DNA of 64,000 nucleotides from NCBI RefSeq assembly GCF_022682495.2, contig NC_071388.1, forward strand, positions 178,031,622 through 178,095,621. Reading direction: 5' to 3'. Shown one piece after another: positions 42,080-55,289 of this stretch (positions are counted from its first letter, which is position 1; each line of letters opens with the position of its first letter). The position numbers and the translations under genes are program-made. The DNA comes from Desmodus rotundus (lineage: Eukaryota; Chordata; Mammalia; Chiroptera; Phyllostomidae). The notes below the pieces were generated by a model. That model ran no database searches, had not been told where the DNA came from, and worked only from the letters and a program-made list of their open reading frames with translations.

Positions 42080-42890
42080 TGAAACTATAAAAAACACCCG
42101 ATAAAATATGAAACAGCGGTTTCTAAGACACTGAGCATCATGGCACAAAGAACAGTGGTCCCCGAGAGAAAGGGAGCAGATGAGAGGAGTCATCCTGTTG
42201 CTCCAGCTCACAGCCTTGAGAGAGTCCAGGCCACGCACGGAGGAGAAGTCAGGGTGGAGCCAGGTGGGTTCCCGAGCTAAGGAGCCAGAACTCAGAGTCC
42301 AGGGAGACAGAGGCTGCTGGAGTACCAGAGAGGAGAGAGCTGCATAAAGAGAATTCTGAGATGTCCAGAGAGTCCTCTGAGCATTACGCTGAGTCCTGGC
42401 CAGCACATACAGCTAAGGAAACTACCTAAGGCTGGCAGAGAAAGACCCATCCAAGGGGGCTGGAGGTAACCGTGGCCAGGACCTGTGCATAGGACCAGTT
42501 CCTACCAGCCAGCACCAGAAGCTTTGTGATTCACAGGGCATGGGTAGGTTATACAAAAAGCCCGAGAGGGAATGCTGCTCCACTCCTACCTCACAAATCT
42601 TAAGCACAAGACCCCAAACGATGAGTTTCCAAGTAACTGTGTTCCAAAACAGAGCTTAAGAATATTTATAGGAACATGAAAATATGATACAGCATGCATC
42701 AGAGTAAAGTCACAATGTCTGGCATTCAGTCCAGATGTATCACCTGTGCAAAAAAGGAAAATACAACCCCTGAGAAATTAATTAAAACTGACCCAGAACT
42801 AACAAATGTTAGAATTGTCAGACAAGGTCACTGAAACATCATAACTGTTATTCTTTATGTTCAGAGTGTTATACCAGTGGGTGGTAATAT
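42080..42890 (+). repeat. possible old L1 5'UTR
   Basis: Reads like the upstream untranslated part of an old mammalian L1 ('AAAACTGACCCAGAACTAAC', 'AATTGTCAGACAAGGTCACT'). There is no open frame and the family is not certain. Confidence 0.35.
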
Positions 42891-44274
42891 GGGAGAGAAA
42901 AAGTGGCAATGATTCACAACTATTTAATTAACACTAGAGATTTACCACATGTATAAACATCGGATTTCTAGGTGATCCTAACATAAGATCACAAGATGCT
43001 TTGACTAATTTTTTGAGGACTATAATTGTTCCGAAGTAAGGAGGCTAAGCTGTGGCTACTGCATGAAGGAATAATGAAGGGATTTCCAAGAAAATTTTCT
43101 TTTAAAAATTGACTATTTGATAATATGTGGCATCTGTCTTCTCAAGATCACTTATTATGCCTCTTAGCTGGTGATCAGTGTCAGTCATGGAGCAAATGGC
43201 TTTCTGGGGGCCCTGCACTGTATCATCATATTTTTTCCACCTTGGACTTGGGGCAGTAAGGACTCTGTAAGCCATTAGCTCATGTAACCTTCTATAAATG
43301 GTCGGAAACAATGTGCAGTACACGCAAGACTAGAACAGACTGGAATATTCTCTGCTTACCACCCCCAGCAAAAAGAGGGCTTTTCTCTCCTGATAGTTCT
43401 AATAAGAGGTCCAGGCTCATTAACTGGCTGGTCCCATGCCACCCTCAACCAATCACTGTACCTTGAAAGATGGATATTGCACTGATGAGTTAGGTCTAGA
43501 CGTGGGAGGTGACCATCCCTGACAGGGTGGGCTCCCCAAGGGAAATCGAGGAGGTCGTTTCACACAAAATCCCCGATGTCCACCACAACAATCAAACATT
43601 TTAAGTAGAGAAAATACACCAGGGTGGTCGGTCATTAATCAAACCCCATCAATGCTGCAGCCAGAGACTCCGAGCAGGTGCCAGGCCCCTCCAGTTCTGG
43701 CGCTGCTTTCCTGCAGAGCACTTACATGAGACAGCCCCCAGCTGAAGCCTTCAGACTGACTCTTCGATAAGCTATGGACAGGGACTTCCAGCTAGCTGAA
43801 GACAGTGGTATTTATCTCCCAGTATTGCCTTCACAAGCAACACGAATTCAAACCCAAGGAAAGGGAAAGTAAATTCAGCACAGAACCATATTCTCAGCAT
43901 CATTGGACGGCAGGCTGTGTCAAATCTTCAAAATAACTAAAAAGAGAAAACTCACCAAATCCCAATGCACTCTCTCTCACATTTCTGCCCCTTCCCCTGA
44001 CCGCGAGGCTCTGTAGCAAAGGCAGATCCTTCTCTGCAAAAATGCAGGGAAGACAGAAGCAGCAGCTAGTGCATGGGGTCTCAGAGACATAGGAATAAGT
44101 CACAAGATGCCCAAGGGAGAAGATTCAGACAAAAATAGGAGTCACTAAAGAACGGCAAGAAAACCAAAAAATAAAAATGACAAAGAAGCAAAAAGGTCAG
44201 GGAAAAAAGTGGAAGGTAGGCAAAGAAGTACTAATATTCATGGTGTTGGAGCCCCGTGGAAGGAAAAAAACACA
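42891..44274. other. intergenic DNA, unassigned
   Basis: No gene or confident repeat. Several short open frames here lack any recognisable protein pattern. Confidence 0.35.
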
Positions 44275-44690
44275 TTTATGTGCATAGATGCTGAAAAGCC
44301 TTTGATAAAATTCAACACCATTGAAGATAAAAATACACAAGAAAGTAGGAATTGAGGTTTTTCTAAAAACATGACCAAATATACAAGTGTAAATAAAAAT
44401 GTTTCTCATTTTATACAAAATCTTATTCCTGATACCAAGGCAAGGATGCCCACTATCTCTCCACTGCTATTTAACACTGTCCCGACAAAAGTATTAAACG
44501 ATGCAGCTGGAAAAAATCAAAGGTATAACAATGGGTAAATGAAAAGTAAAATTTACCTTTTCACAGATTACATGATATTATTCCTAGAAAACTTCAGGGA
44601 ATTAATAAAACTAACTAAAAGAATAAACCGGCAGGGTAGACGTCAGACGTACAAAAGTCAATAGGCTTTATAGAGGTTCCGTTAGGAAAG
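44275..44690 (+). repeat. old L1 ORF2 fragment
   Basis: Reverse-transcriptase region in sense: 'GATGCTGAAAAGCCTTTGAT' followed by 'AAAATTCAACACCATTGAAG', and later 'CAAGGATGCCCACTATCTCT' and 'CACAGATTACATGATATTAT'. Confidence 0.8.
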
Positions 44691-45834
44691 TAGAATCACT
44701 GAGATTTTTTAAAAAATAAGGACCAAGACCTCGCACGGTGGGAGGAGGAGAGTTGGAGGATGGGAGCAGTCAGCTGGCCTTCCTGAAGCCCTGCTGGGCT
44801 TGCCTGGCCAGGTGAGCGCCTGAGGGGCGCCGGCAGCCCCTGTGGGAGGCTGAGCCACCTGCGGGTAGGTATTTTACTCTGGGCGGCGGAGCTGACAGCA
44901 AGGCTGATGAGCTGGAGGCAGAGAAAGGCAAAGACACAATGGAAACCACCACCAGCTCCGCATTTGTCCCCACATCGACCACAGTGATAGTCAGAGTGAT
45001 GGCTGTGGCTTCACTTCCAAGTCCTAAATCTCTTGCAAACTCCCCTGGCCAGCTCTAACACAGGCCCCGAGCTCTGGGGAAACAGTTCCAGCTGAACCAG
45101 GCCACACAGTTCAAACCACACGGGGCAGGCTAGCAGGATGAGGGGGGGCCGCCTGGTTGTGTTACAGGAGAATGAGCGGCCAGAGGGCAAATAAAGGCAG
45201 GAAGGAGGGAAGCCCTTGAAATTCTAAGTATCATCTTCACTATCTGGGAGAGAAAGCATTTGAGACCATGCTTTCATCCCAAGGCCTGACAGGCCCCACA
45301 GTGCCCAAAGGAAGAAGCCCATTAACACTTTTGGGTATTCACGCCAACCCCCCCAAGCTGGCACCACCCCTACCTGTCAATCAGTAGGTAAACCCCTGAC
45401 CCCTGCCGGCCAACTACATAAGTCCTCAGAACAAATGACTGGAGAGGGCTGGGGAGGCTTGGCCCGCTCTTGGCCCGCTGGCCACGCGCACGCTCGCCAC
45501 CCTGGCCTTTGGCTGCCCATACCCTGCTTCGCCTGGAACCTATGCCTTCCACTCCTCCCACCCCGACAAGGCCCATTCTCTTCCCTGAGAACATGTCACC
45601 AATAAGCCCTGCTTGCACGTCAGTGGACTTGCTGCCCTGTAATTCCTCATGGCATTGGCGAGAGCCAGGGCTCTCCTGGGGACAGTCGTGTGCTGCTTCC
45701 TGATTTGAGGGGCGATTTCAGGGCTGTGTCCACTGTGAAGTGAGTCACTGGCCCCTAAGGATTTAAGCCCTTTTCCCTGAGTACATTGTGCTTCCACTAA
45801 AGAGTCATTTAAAAAAGGAAATAAATGTTATAAA
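44691..45834. other. GC-richer intergenic DNA, unassigned
   Basis: Noticeably richer in G and C than the introns. No exon, repeat or promoter could be assigned. Confidence 0.35.
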
Positions 45835-45960
45835 GTCACAATCCTTGAAATAATATGGTGCTGGCTTAAAACCAGACAAACAGATTTAATGGAATAAGAC
45901 ACAAAGTCCAGGAACAGTCACCACTGGAATTTGGTGTGTGATAGAGACAGTGTAAATAAA
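45835..45960 (+). repeat. old L1 ORF2 scrap
   Basis: 'AATATGGTGCTGGCTTAAAA' then 'CAGACAAACAGATTTAATGG' matches the L1 ORF2 region after the reverse transcriptase. Confidence 0.65.
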
Positions 45961-46326
45961 GAATTAACACAACCCTTTCTCCTTCTCCAGAGGAAAAGAC
46001 CTTGGATTTACCCCCTCCCAGCATTATTTGCCTGGAAACCTGATAGGGGCGGTGTCAGCGGCGTTACCAGGCAGCCTTGCCCCTTGTAAAAACGCCCCCT
46101 AATGAGTGCTTTGCACCCGGTCCAGGAGGACGACAAAGGAACACCAGTGCCAGCAGCACAGCTTTGGTGCTTCCCCGAGTTATAACTCCCCGCAGTCACG
46201 TGTGACCTTCCCTGAGGGGCCCTCAGAGGGATGTTCATGGGCTCTTCCAGGCTCTATTGGCTCCTGTGTGGCCGTGTTCTCTTATACCTGTGCTGTCACG
46301 TGAGGACCGAAAGATTAGCTCCTGGG

Positions 46327-46380
46327 CTGTTCTCGACCCTGATGCTGTTCTCGACCCTGATGCTGTTCTCGACCCTGACG
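46327..46380 (+). repeat. 18-base tandem repeat, three copies
   Basis: CTGTTCTCGACCCTGATG three times, the third with one change (ACG), followed by a partial CTGTTC. It ends 20 bases before a mariner end. Confidence 0.9.
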
Positions 46381-46399
46381 CTGTTCCGCTGACATGCTG

Positions 46400-46943
46400 T
46401 TGGGTTGGCCAAAAGTCCGCTTAGTTTTTTCCATAAAATGAAAGATACATTTTTCATTTTCACCAATAACTGCATTGATTTGGATATTTTGAGTATGTCG
46501 GCTATCTCCCGCTATTGGCTTCTAGCGGGTAGAGGCCAGGGGTGCTGCTAAACACCTTCCAATGCATAAGACGGTCCCACAGCAAAGACTTACTTGGCTG
46601 AAATGTCAGTCGTACCAAGAAACTTCACAAACTACTTTTGATGCATTAGATCAATTATAGCACCTTCTCCATACACTGCACAAATCTTTTGTGTTTCAGT
46701 TGCATTTTTACTTTTCTTGAAATAATGAAACATAATGTCAAAAATGACACATATCTTTTTCCATCTTCGATATTAAAGTAGCTGCACAAAAATTCACCAA
46801 TTTTGATATTTTTTAAATGCACACTGATGTGACAGCTGTCACAACACAACCTAACAACATTGTTTTGCATGAAGTTAAAGACAACTAAGCACTACTAGAG
46901 CCATCGTATGGAAAAAAAGGAAACGAACGTTTAGCCAGCCCAA
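46400..46943 (-). mobile_element. internally deleted mariner, copy 1
   Basis: Terminal repeats TTGGGTTGGCCAAAAGT and, reversed, TTGGGCTGGCTAAACG; TA follows the right end. On the minus strand it keeps pieces of a mariner transposase N-terminus: KICAVYGEGA, then REIADILKISKS, then directly LLVKMKNVSFIL at the terminal repeat. The catalytic domain is missing. The copy at 54.4 kb has the same structure. Confidence 0.85.
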
Positions 46944-47224
46944 TATGATTCCTGGTGGTTTCCTGCAGAACTAAGTGAGGCCGGGGCCAGGGGTGGCCTG
47001 CTGGGCCTGTGAGTGTCAGTGTCCCGCCGGACCTGAGATCACTGCCGGTCCAGCAGGTGGACACCGCCGATGACACTTCAAAGCAGTGGGCAAGATTATT
47101 CAGTAAAGGCCACAAGACATAAGCTAGTCAGTTGGCCTTTAGTAGAACAAAGGTTGGTTTCCACCTCTTCCTACCTCACAAACACGCCTTTATGTTCAGG
47201 TAGATTACATATTTAAAGGGGCAA

Positions 47225-47740
47225 ACACAACTTCCAGGTGTATACTGAGAAGACCTGAAAGCAGGGATCAGATATTTGCACGCCAGTGTTCACAGCACTA
47301 TTCCCAATAGCCGCAAGGTCCGTTGAAGGATGAGTGGGTAAACGGAACTGGTGTATACACAGAATGGAATGTAATCCAGTCTTAAAAAGGAAGGCAACTC
47401 TGCCACATGCTACAGCACGGATGAACCTTGCAGACAGTATGCTCAGTGCAATGAGCCAGTCACAGAAGGACGGGTACTGTCTGATTCCACCTACATGAAG
47501 CACTCAGAGTAGTCAAATTCACGCGGCAGAAAGTGGAACAGTGGTGGCCGGGGCCCAGGGCCTGAGGAAAGAGTTAGCGTTTTAGGCGGGGAAGATGAAA
47601 AGCTCTGGAGTTGATGGCGGCGATGGTCGCACAGCAGTGTGAATGTGCTTCACGCCACTGAACTGCGCCCTTAAAAATGGCCCGGATGGTAACTTCTGTG
47701 TTATATATGTGCAGTCACAATGTTCACAAGGGGGGATCGA
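47225..47740 (+). repeat. old L1 3'UTR fragment
   Basis: 'TTCACAGCACTATTCCCAAT', 'CGGATGAACCTTGCAGACAG' and 'GACGGGTACTGTCTGATTCC' are typical of an old L1 3' end. Confidence 0.75.
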
Positions 47741-48869
47741 AACCGTAAAAGCACTAGATTATATGGGTGTAAAGTTTCGTCACCCTGTGAAAAAAAAGAG
47801 ACATTTCTAAGAATGACACCAAATGTAGAAAATCTGAAGGGGAAAAAAAGACTAGGAAGAAAGAGCCTGCCTTTTTATGAACAAAATTAACAAACACACA
47901 ACAGACCCAAGTCTCCTCCTTTTATGCTTTCCTGTGTCTCACAGCGGTGGCCTCCCTGGCAGGAGACTAACTCAGGGCCCCTCTCTCAGAGTGGGCAGAG
48001 CGCCTACCTGGATCCCAGCACACACCTGTGAGACACCAGAGGCCACTCCAGTCCACGCTCCCCTAGAGCACATGCCCTCACTGTCAGGAGGGCAACCATC
48101 AGCAAACACCACGGGTCCTCCTTCCCCCATGTCCCCCTGAAGTGAAAGTGCGCGAGGAGCAAGCCTTTGCAGGGGCAGGGAGGTCTGCACAGCCTTCAGC
48201 AGCATTTGGACCAATACTCATCCACAGGGCGGTTCTCTGTCCTCTCCCGGTCCCCAGAGCAGTCCTCTCACTGCCCCGTTACTCCAGAGTGACCTGGTGA
48301 AATGCTGCGGATTTCAGGACCATCCCCGACAAGATACCTGTGATACCCACTGGACCCCAAGCATGCCCTCCATTCTCAGAAGATGATGGAGCTGGGAAGA
48401 AATCTGGGTTCAATGCTTGTATAAAAGTGATGTTTCACAGCCTTCTGAGGTGCAACAGAAATGACACTTGTCAAGTGACAGATTTCTTCCCTCCCGTTTC
48501 CTCTAAGAGAGTCACCCTTTAGGCACTTGTTTCTCACGCTCCTTCACAGCCTTCCAGCACCACTGAATTGTCACCTACAGAGGGCCACCCACTCGCTCAT
48601 TTCCTAACTGCCCAGCTGCTGACCAGAGTGGGTCTGCAGTGATGCCCCGACTGGCAAGTATAAGCTTCTTCCCTCCGCCACCACGAGCAGCCAGTCCCCA
48701 TTAGGCACACCCGGGCATCCGGAACTCAGGGCAGTGGGAACTCGCCCACCTAAGCCTGTTTATTCAGTGACCTGTAATTCGTATACAGCCCTCGCCTCTT
48801 GGGGACTATTGGAAATGCATAAGGCCTTTAAAATTCAGATATATAATGCCATTAATTAGGAATTCCTTG
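47741..48869. other. intergenic DNA, unassigned
   Basis: No gene or confident repeat. Open frames in this GC-rich stretch show no recognisable protein pattern. Confidence 0.35.
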
Positions 48870-49034
48870 TCCTGGCCAGGGTGGCTTGCTTGGTTGGAGT
48901 GTCATCTCGTACACCAAAAGGTTGTAGGTTCGATCCCCAGTCGGTGTGCATATGAGAGGCAATGGACCGATGTTTCTCTCTCACATTGGCGTTCTCTTTC
49001 TCCTCCTTCCCCTCTTTCTCAAATCAATAAATAT
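48870..49034 (+). repeat. VES SINE
   Basis: 'TCCTGGCCAGGGTGGCTTGC', 'GGTTCGATCCCCAGTCGGTG', a short pyrimidine run and an AATAAAT tail. It is shorter than the other copies. Confidence 0.88.
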
Positions 49035-52000
49035 ATCCTTGGATGACTTTTTAAAAAATCCTTAATATGATCCCTCAAATCTGTATAATCCAACAAGGCT
49101 GTTTCAATTATAACGTAAAATTCAGTTTCTCAGTTGCACTGGCCACATTTCGGGGGCTCAGTAGCCACATGTGGCTAGTGCCACTGAATTGGAGCTCACA
49201 CACAGAACGTGTACATCACCCCAGACAGTTCTTTGCGGTACACAGCACTGCTTTATTTAACTCATGGATCTCTGACCACATTCTCTCCAGCCTTCACCAA
49301 ATGTCTGTGCCTCGTAACCCTGCTTTCCCAGGTGCAGACAACACGCCTTTTCCCAGCCCTCAGCTTCCATATTAACCTTCTTTCCATTTCTAGGCTGGGT
49401 GCCGGGGGGTGCAAAGCACTATCGCGTTTTAAGGCCCTGACCTCACCCTCCCCAGAGCCCTAGGGAAACGGGGGTCTGTATTACACGGGCGTGGGGTACC
49501 TTATTCAGCAGCCTACTGCCAACAACAGTGGGTTCAGGGGCCACTACGACGCGCCCTGGGCCGCTGCGCAACAGCGAGCGTGTCTGCACCGCTCTCAACC
49601 GACAGCGTGCCCCGGGAACGTACAGGCTCAGCACAGCATCTCCCACTGTAAGCAACAAATTTTGTTTTCAGCCCCCAGAGGCTTTATGGGTATTAACTCA
49701 TAGAGTGACTAATAAAACGTAATTACTTGGGACCAGTAACTCTGGGCCTGGCTCTCCCTGTGACACCGCTTCTCACCACCGCTCCAGTCTGGAAGAAGGC
49801 CCGAAGTGCCTTGTGGCCTGGAGCCAAGGGAAGGTCGAGGGGAACGCTGGGTAGAGTCTGCCAGGCTCAGTCTGGGCTCCAGGCCATTTCCTGACATCCC
49901 CTCAGCTCTTGTGTGCCTTCCCAGTCCAAAGGCCGGTACCTCTGGGCCGGTAGGGCCCGCCACCGACAGCAAGGATTCTTGCCATAGGAGACTCCGCCAT
50001 CCCAGACAGGTGAGGCTAGTTTTCTGATTTCTACGGCCTGAAACTCTGCGCAGGTGTTAACGTTTCTTCCCACACCTTCAAGGCCACTTCTGCCTCAACT
50101 GCTCCAGGTGTGCTAGCTGAATAGTGCTACCCCCCCCCACACACATTGTTTTCTCTGTTCTATTGTATATCCCCAGCTTTCCCTCTTTCCATCAGAATTA
50201 ATAAGACTCTCAGGGTTTTTTGTTGGGTTTTTTTTTCTCGAGTTGCCTGAAGCTGGCCTGCAGGCGCCAGCACCGGACTCCTCCTCACCTCACTGCCTCT
50301 AAACACGTGGGGATGTGCAGCAGACCAGGGAACGGGCACTGATGTCCTCATAAGCACGAGGTGCCAGACGGGGCAGGCGATTATTGGGACGGTCACTAGA
50401 AGGTTATGTGACGTCTGGTCACCGGGGTGTGCACCCGAAACCAATGTAATGCTCTAGGTCACTGTAACTGAAAAATAAACAAAAATTATCTTAAGAATAT
50501 ACTCAAGTTCTTCACTTGTCCTGGAGGTGATTCTGGCTGCACCATGAGACTGGAAACACGTGTGTAAAGGGAAGCCCGAGCTCCATGAAGCCCGCAAGCA
50601 GTCAAGCACACAGGCCACATGCTGTTTCCAGTCCTTCCGGCATCTCAAAGGAGGGCCTTGTAAATCCTTCAAAACCCACCGCGCCCCTCAGTCTCCGAGA
50701 AGCCGCTCCCTCCCCCAGCACCCACTTTCTGCTTCCACCCAGGCTCTTCCAGTGGCCCAATGCTTGTCCCCCACTTTCTGTCAGTCCTGGCGGACCGTGC
50801 CTTGTCTGCCTTCCATGGGATCTTCCTAAGAACTGTTTATTTTCTGGAACTTGATTTTCCAGAATCTTTCTTAGTGTCCCAGACCAATCCCGCTTTCTTT
50901 TGTGGTTTTATGTCTGCCATAAAAGAGGCAAAAAAGAGTAATTTTGATTATACCAAAGTTCTTGAGTTTTACAAAAAGACAACATAAAGTAAAAAAACAA
51001 GAGTTCAAAGACTAAGGTCCAGATTAAATAAAGACCACCTATGATTAAATAAGAAAAATAGGACGCACTTAAAAAAATGGGCAAAGGATATGACAAAAGC
51101 AGTTCAGAAAAGAAAAACAACCCAAAAGAGAAGACAGACTTTAACCTTACTATTACTCAAATACAACAACCATTTCCCATCTGTTGGGTAAAAGGAAAAA
51201 AGCCCAGGTCTGAAGGGCACATGGAGAAGCAGGTATCCTCACTCAATCGGTACAGCCAGAGGGAGGGCAGCCATGAAAACGCCTGTAGCCCACAATCTAC
51301 TAATTCCGACCACAAGCAGAGAGGCGTGCACAGTTCTATTCCCGGGTTCGGGCTAAATCAGTTCCTGCAAGTCCTACCCAGCCTTGGAGGAAAACTCTAG
51401 ATCTTCCCACAAGTCACGTGCAAGACAAACAAGACCTTAACGTTGTTAATATCGACCAACAGAGCAGAACTTGGATGTGTCGACACAGTAAAATCCTGTG
51501 TCTTTTCTCAAGCCTACTACCAAAGACCCTCTGGAAAAAGAGTGTGGAAGGGAAAAGAGAAATTACGGAGTGGGGCAGGGAAACTCGTCTGTCATTTACC
51601 ACTCCTGATGTTATAAGCTTTTTTATTAGGCTTCGATATTCCCCTGGAAATACAGTCAATGTGAATTGTTTTTCACTCACCCCAAAGCTGGTTCTCTGCG
51701 CCTGGAGAATGACTCGAAGGCATTGCTTCTGACTTTTTCACTGCGGCACACGGATAAAACCACGTTATTTGTGGGCCACACGGGCTTTGGAGGCAGATGA
51801 GATGATCACAACTGCATCCAGCTGGAAGCCTTAGCCCAGGTGACACTCCGGGCTTGTCCTGCTCCCTCTAGCGGTCAGTCTCCTCGGTCCTCTTCCTTCG
51901 GTCAGGTAGAGGAACACCTGGAATGGAGATGCAGGGTCACGCCCCACCCACCGCACTGACTTCCCAAGCACGTGCCCACACAGACAGAACTAATACTGTG

Positions 52001-52038
52001 CTGCGTGCTATTAGAAAAATACTTTCAACAATCTATAG
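49035..52038. other. intergenic DNA, largely unassigned
   Basis: An old L1 scrap lies at about 51,065-51,330 ('AAAAAATGGGCAAAGGATAT'). The rest has no gene or repeat I can name. Confidence 0.4.
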
Positions 52039-52253
52039 CAGCGATTTTCAACCTTTTTCACCTCATGGCACACATAAACTAATTACTAATATTCTGCGGC
52101 ACACCAAAAAATACTTTTGCCAACCTGACAAAAAAATTAGGTATAATTTTGATTCACTCACATGGGACAGCTATTGTGTCATTTTTCAAAAATTTGATAT
52201 CTAAGGGGTATTGCGTGTTTTAAAAACTTGTGGCACACCGGTTGAAATCGCTG
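52039..52253 (+). mobile_element. hAT MITE copy 2
   Basis: 215 bases with inverted ends CAGCGATTTTCAACC and GGTTGAAATCGCTG. The 8-base target duplication ATCTATAG/GTCTGTAG matches at 6 of 8. No coding capacity. It is related along its length to copy 1 at 30.5 kb. Confidence 0.88.
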
Positions 52254-54429
52254 GTCTGTAGGTATGTGGGTGTGCTTAAATAAGGAACACCTGTTTCACT
52301 ACAATCAACCCCTCTGAAACTGGAGCCCGCGATTAGAATCTACAGCGCTAACTTCAGGGCGAGGAGACAGGACTGACATCCTTGGAACTGGCTCCGTCAG
52401 GATGGACTTCACCCGCCCTCGTTTACCAGCTGAGTCGCTGTGTCAGCGCTCTCTGTTTATTGACTCCTGGTCTCTCTTTCCTCTCTTCACGTGCATGAAA
52501 CACCTATCTTTATTAAAATGCCAAGTGGTCCTGCTAAGGCTCACCCTAGCCTTAGCTTGCTCACCTGGAGTCCATAAACAGGTGAAGACTGGGAATGATC
52601 ATCAGGGTGTGAATGATCATTAGAAACCTTTCCCGCGTGATGTGGTTACCTTGGTATCTGCTAACATTGATCAGGGCCAAAAAAATGGGCAGCTAGAAAC
52701 CCCATCAGAGTTCCAGCTGCCCCTCTCTCAGTGCGGATGAGATCCGTGCGAAGGCGCGGACTTTTATGTGATTGCTCAGACGTGTTCCCAGATTTTTTCC
52801 TACCCAGACGAGAAATAGGTGACACCGGCCCTGTGTTCGGAAGCTGCTCGTGTTCTGTTCACGTGGCCCGGTGGCGAAGCACCTGTGACCGAGTTTACTG
52901 TCCTTTTCTGAGCCTCGTTTGCTATTCTTTTGCTTATTTAAAAAAAGTACCCCCGCCACACAGAAGTGATCAGGCACTGCCTTCCACTTCTTTCCTTGGT
53001 CGGGTAAGAGGAGCTCCGGGAATGCAGAGCACCCTGCCTGGCCTGTGTTCATCCAAATTAAAAGGTCTTCCCCCCCAAAAAAAAATTAGGCCTAATTGTT
53101 TGGGAAATGTTAAAAGCTGGCATAACTGTGTCAGAAGAAGTGCGATTCTAAGTTGATAGAAATGTACTGCCATCAACTGCGTACAAAGCTCATTGCAGGA
53201 GTTTGCTGCTCCCACTGGTGTCATTTATAATCAAGCAAACTTGAGGTGTAAATGAATTTATAAAATATGATGCCACAAAAAACTGCTCCTGCAGTTTTAT
53301 AACCTTTCATTTTATCAGCTGAAATTTTTTCATCTCCTCCAGGTTACATTTTGTCTAAATTGTTTTCCACAACCCTTTCATTGAATTTTGGCATTTGTTT
53401 TTAACTTCATAAAACTTATCCTTTAAGCATTCTTTTATGGCATCCTTCTCTTTCTGTATACACTATTTTCTCATCCGGGGATAGCAATTACATGTTATTC
53501 CCTACTTCCTGCCTTAGTTCTGTTCCCTTTGTCTCTCTGCCCCCAACCCCCTTGCTGATATGAATCTGACACTTTAGAGGCTTTCAAATGTCCGGGCTGC
53601 TTTGCTCGATTCCTCCCAAGTGCGCTCACCCGTGTGCACCTTTTGTACTTGCCATTTGGCCCTCTGAAGGCAACCGTGAGGCTGATGTGGCCCCCGGTGA
53701 AAGTGAGTTTGAGACCTCTGTGTAGAACGTGGCTATCAGCACCCCATCTGTGGCTGAAGTGAGGGTGACAGGTAAGGAAGTGGTTATCAGTTTTTAAAGT
53801 GTCACCCCAAAAGATGTTTTCTACAGGGGCTTTGAACAGGTTAAAGGCCTGGAAGTCTTTTTCTTTCTAAAATAAACAGGCATACATTTTTATGTTGTTA
53901 CTCTGACCTGGAGTGAGCATGGTATGTCCCTTTGAAGGCACATCCCTAAGGAGCAGTTTGCTAGTGATCTGGAACAAGCTGTTTAATCTCATATGTAAGA
54001 TGGAGATGATAATAACTATAAAAGCTTATGAAATAATTTACTTCAATTATAAAATTTATTTACATTATATGTACATAAACACATACAGAGGGACAATACA
54101 TTTACTTATTACATACAAATTCTGCTTCTCAACTACAAAGGTATGTACACAGTATAAACAGTGGTAAGAACTCCTAAAAAGCCCCCACTGCATTTTTTTA
54201 TCTGTCATACTTATTTCCCTCCCACAACTGGACTAGGGCTTACAATCCATAAGCACATGTATAGCATTTACCTTCCCCTAGAAAGAAACTCTAAAATGCT
54301 ATTATTAAACCCACACTATCTCTGACAAGTACTGTTATCTTACATCCAAGAACATATAATATTTGTGGTAAGAAAAAGGTTTTTACCTATTTCCTGTTAC
54401 TTGATCAACAATACTTAATTCCATATATA
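52254..54429. other. intergenic DNA, largely unassigned
   Basis: About 53,640-53,735 ends in 'GTGAAAGTGAGTTTGAGACC', resembling a hAT-Charlie type terminus. Otherwise nothing assigned. Confidence 0.35.
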
Positions 54430-54967
54430 TTGGTTTAGCCAAAAAATTCATTGAGTTTTTTCCATAAGATGGCTCTAGTAGCGCTTAGTTGTCTTTTACT
54501 TCATTCGAAACAATTTTGTTAAGATTGTATTGTGGCAGCTGTCATATCAGCGTGCATTTAAAAACAATTAAAATTGGTGAATATATTTGTACAGCCATTT
54601 TAATATTGAAGATGGAAGAAAATACACATTTTCAGCACACTATGCTTTATTATTTCAAGAAAGATAAAAACACAACTGTAATGCAAAAAAGATTTGTGCA
54701 GTGTATGGAGAAGGTACTATGACTGATTAAATGTAAAGTAGTTCCTGAAGTTTGCTGGTACTATTGACACTATGGCCAAATGACTCTCTACTGTGGGGCT
54801 GGCTTACGCATTGGAAGATGCTTAGCGGCACCCCGGCCTCTACCCGTAGAAGCCAATAGTGGGAGACAGCCGACTTACTCAAAAAATCCAAGTCAATAAA
54901 ATTATTGGTGAAAATGAAAAATGTGTCTTTTACAGAAAAAACTAAACAGACGTTTTGGCCAACCCGA
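54430..54967 (+). mobile_element. internally deleted mariner, copy 2
   Basis: TA precedes the left end TTGGTTTAGCCAAAAAATTC; the right end complement is TCGGGTTGGCCAAAACG. In the plus frame it shows KKICAVYGEG-type sequence after one frameshift and LVKMKNVSF near the right end. It shares both flanks of the internal deletion with copy 1 but lies in the opposite orientation. Confidence 0.85.
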
Positions 54968-55289
54968 TGCAACTCGCAGTCTTCCTACATTCCTAGTATC
55001 TTGAAATGGAAACCAGGTCATTTTATTGAACATGGTCCCTTCTTTTCTTTTTTTTCTTTTTGTCAGAAAGCCATTGTCGAACACTGACAACGCATTTTTT
55101 AATTTACCTCGGAGCACAATGTTCTGAATTAATGCCAGCCTCCCAGGTCTCAGTTCATGCAGCTAAGATACATACAGAGGAAAAGTAAAAACTTAACTCA
55201 ATTTTTTGTCTTCCTATCATGTAACCATTTTAAATAATTTTGTTAGAGCTAAGTGAACTTTGTGTTGCCATCAGAAATATTCCCAATTT
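54968..55289. other. DNA between mariner and GTF3C3 3' end
   Basis: Unassigned; may be the distal GTF3C3 3'UTR if the AATAAA at 55,022-55,027 (minus strand) is used. Confidence 0.4.

Noticed and set aside
47877..48214. GC-rich open frames on both strands
   Set aside because: Both strands are open because of base composition. There is no protein pattern, start context or repeat of codon structure to support a gene.
52731..53156. 141-codon open frame in the intergenic region
   Set aside because: Cys- and Ser-rich mixed composition without domain pattern, crossing an A-rich and C-rich low-complexity run. No splice support.
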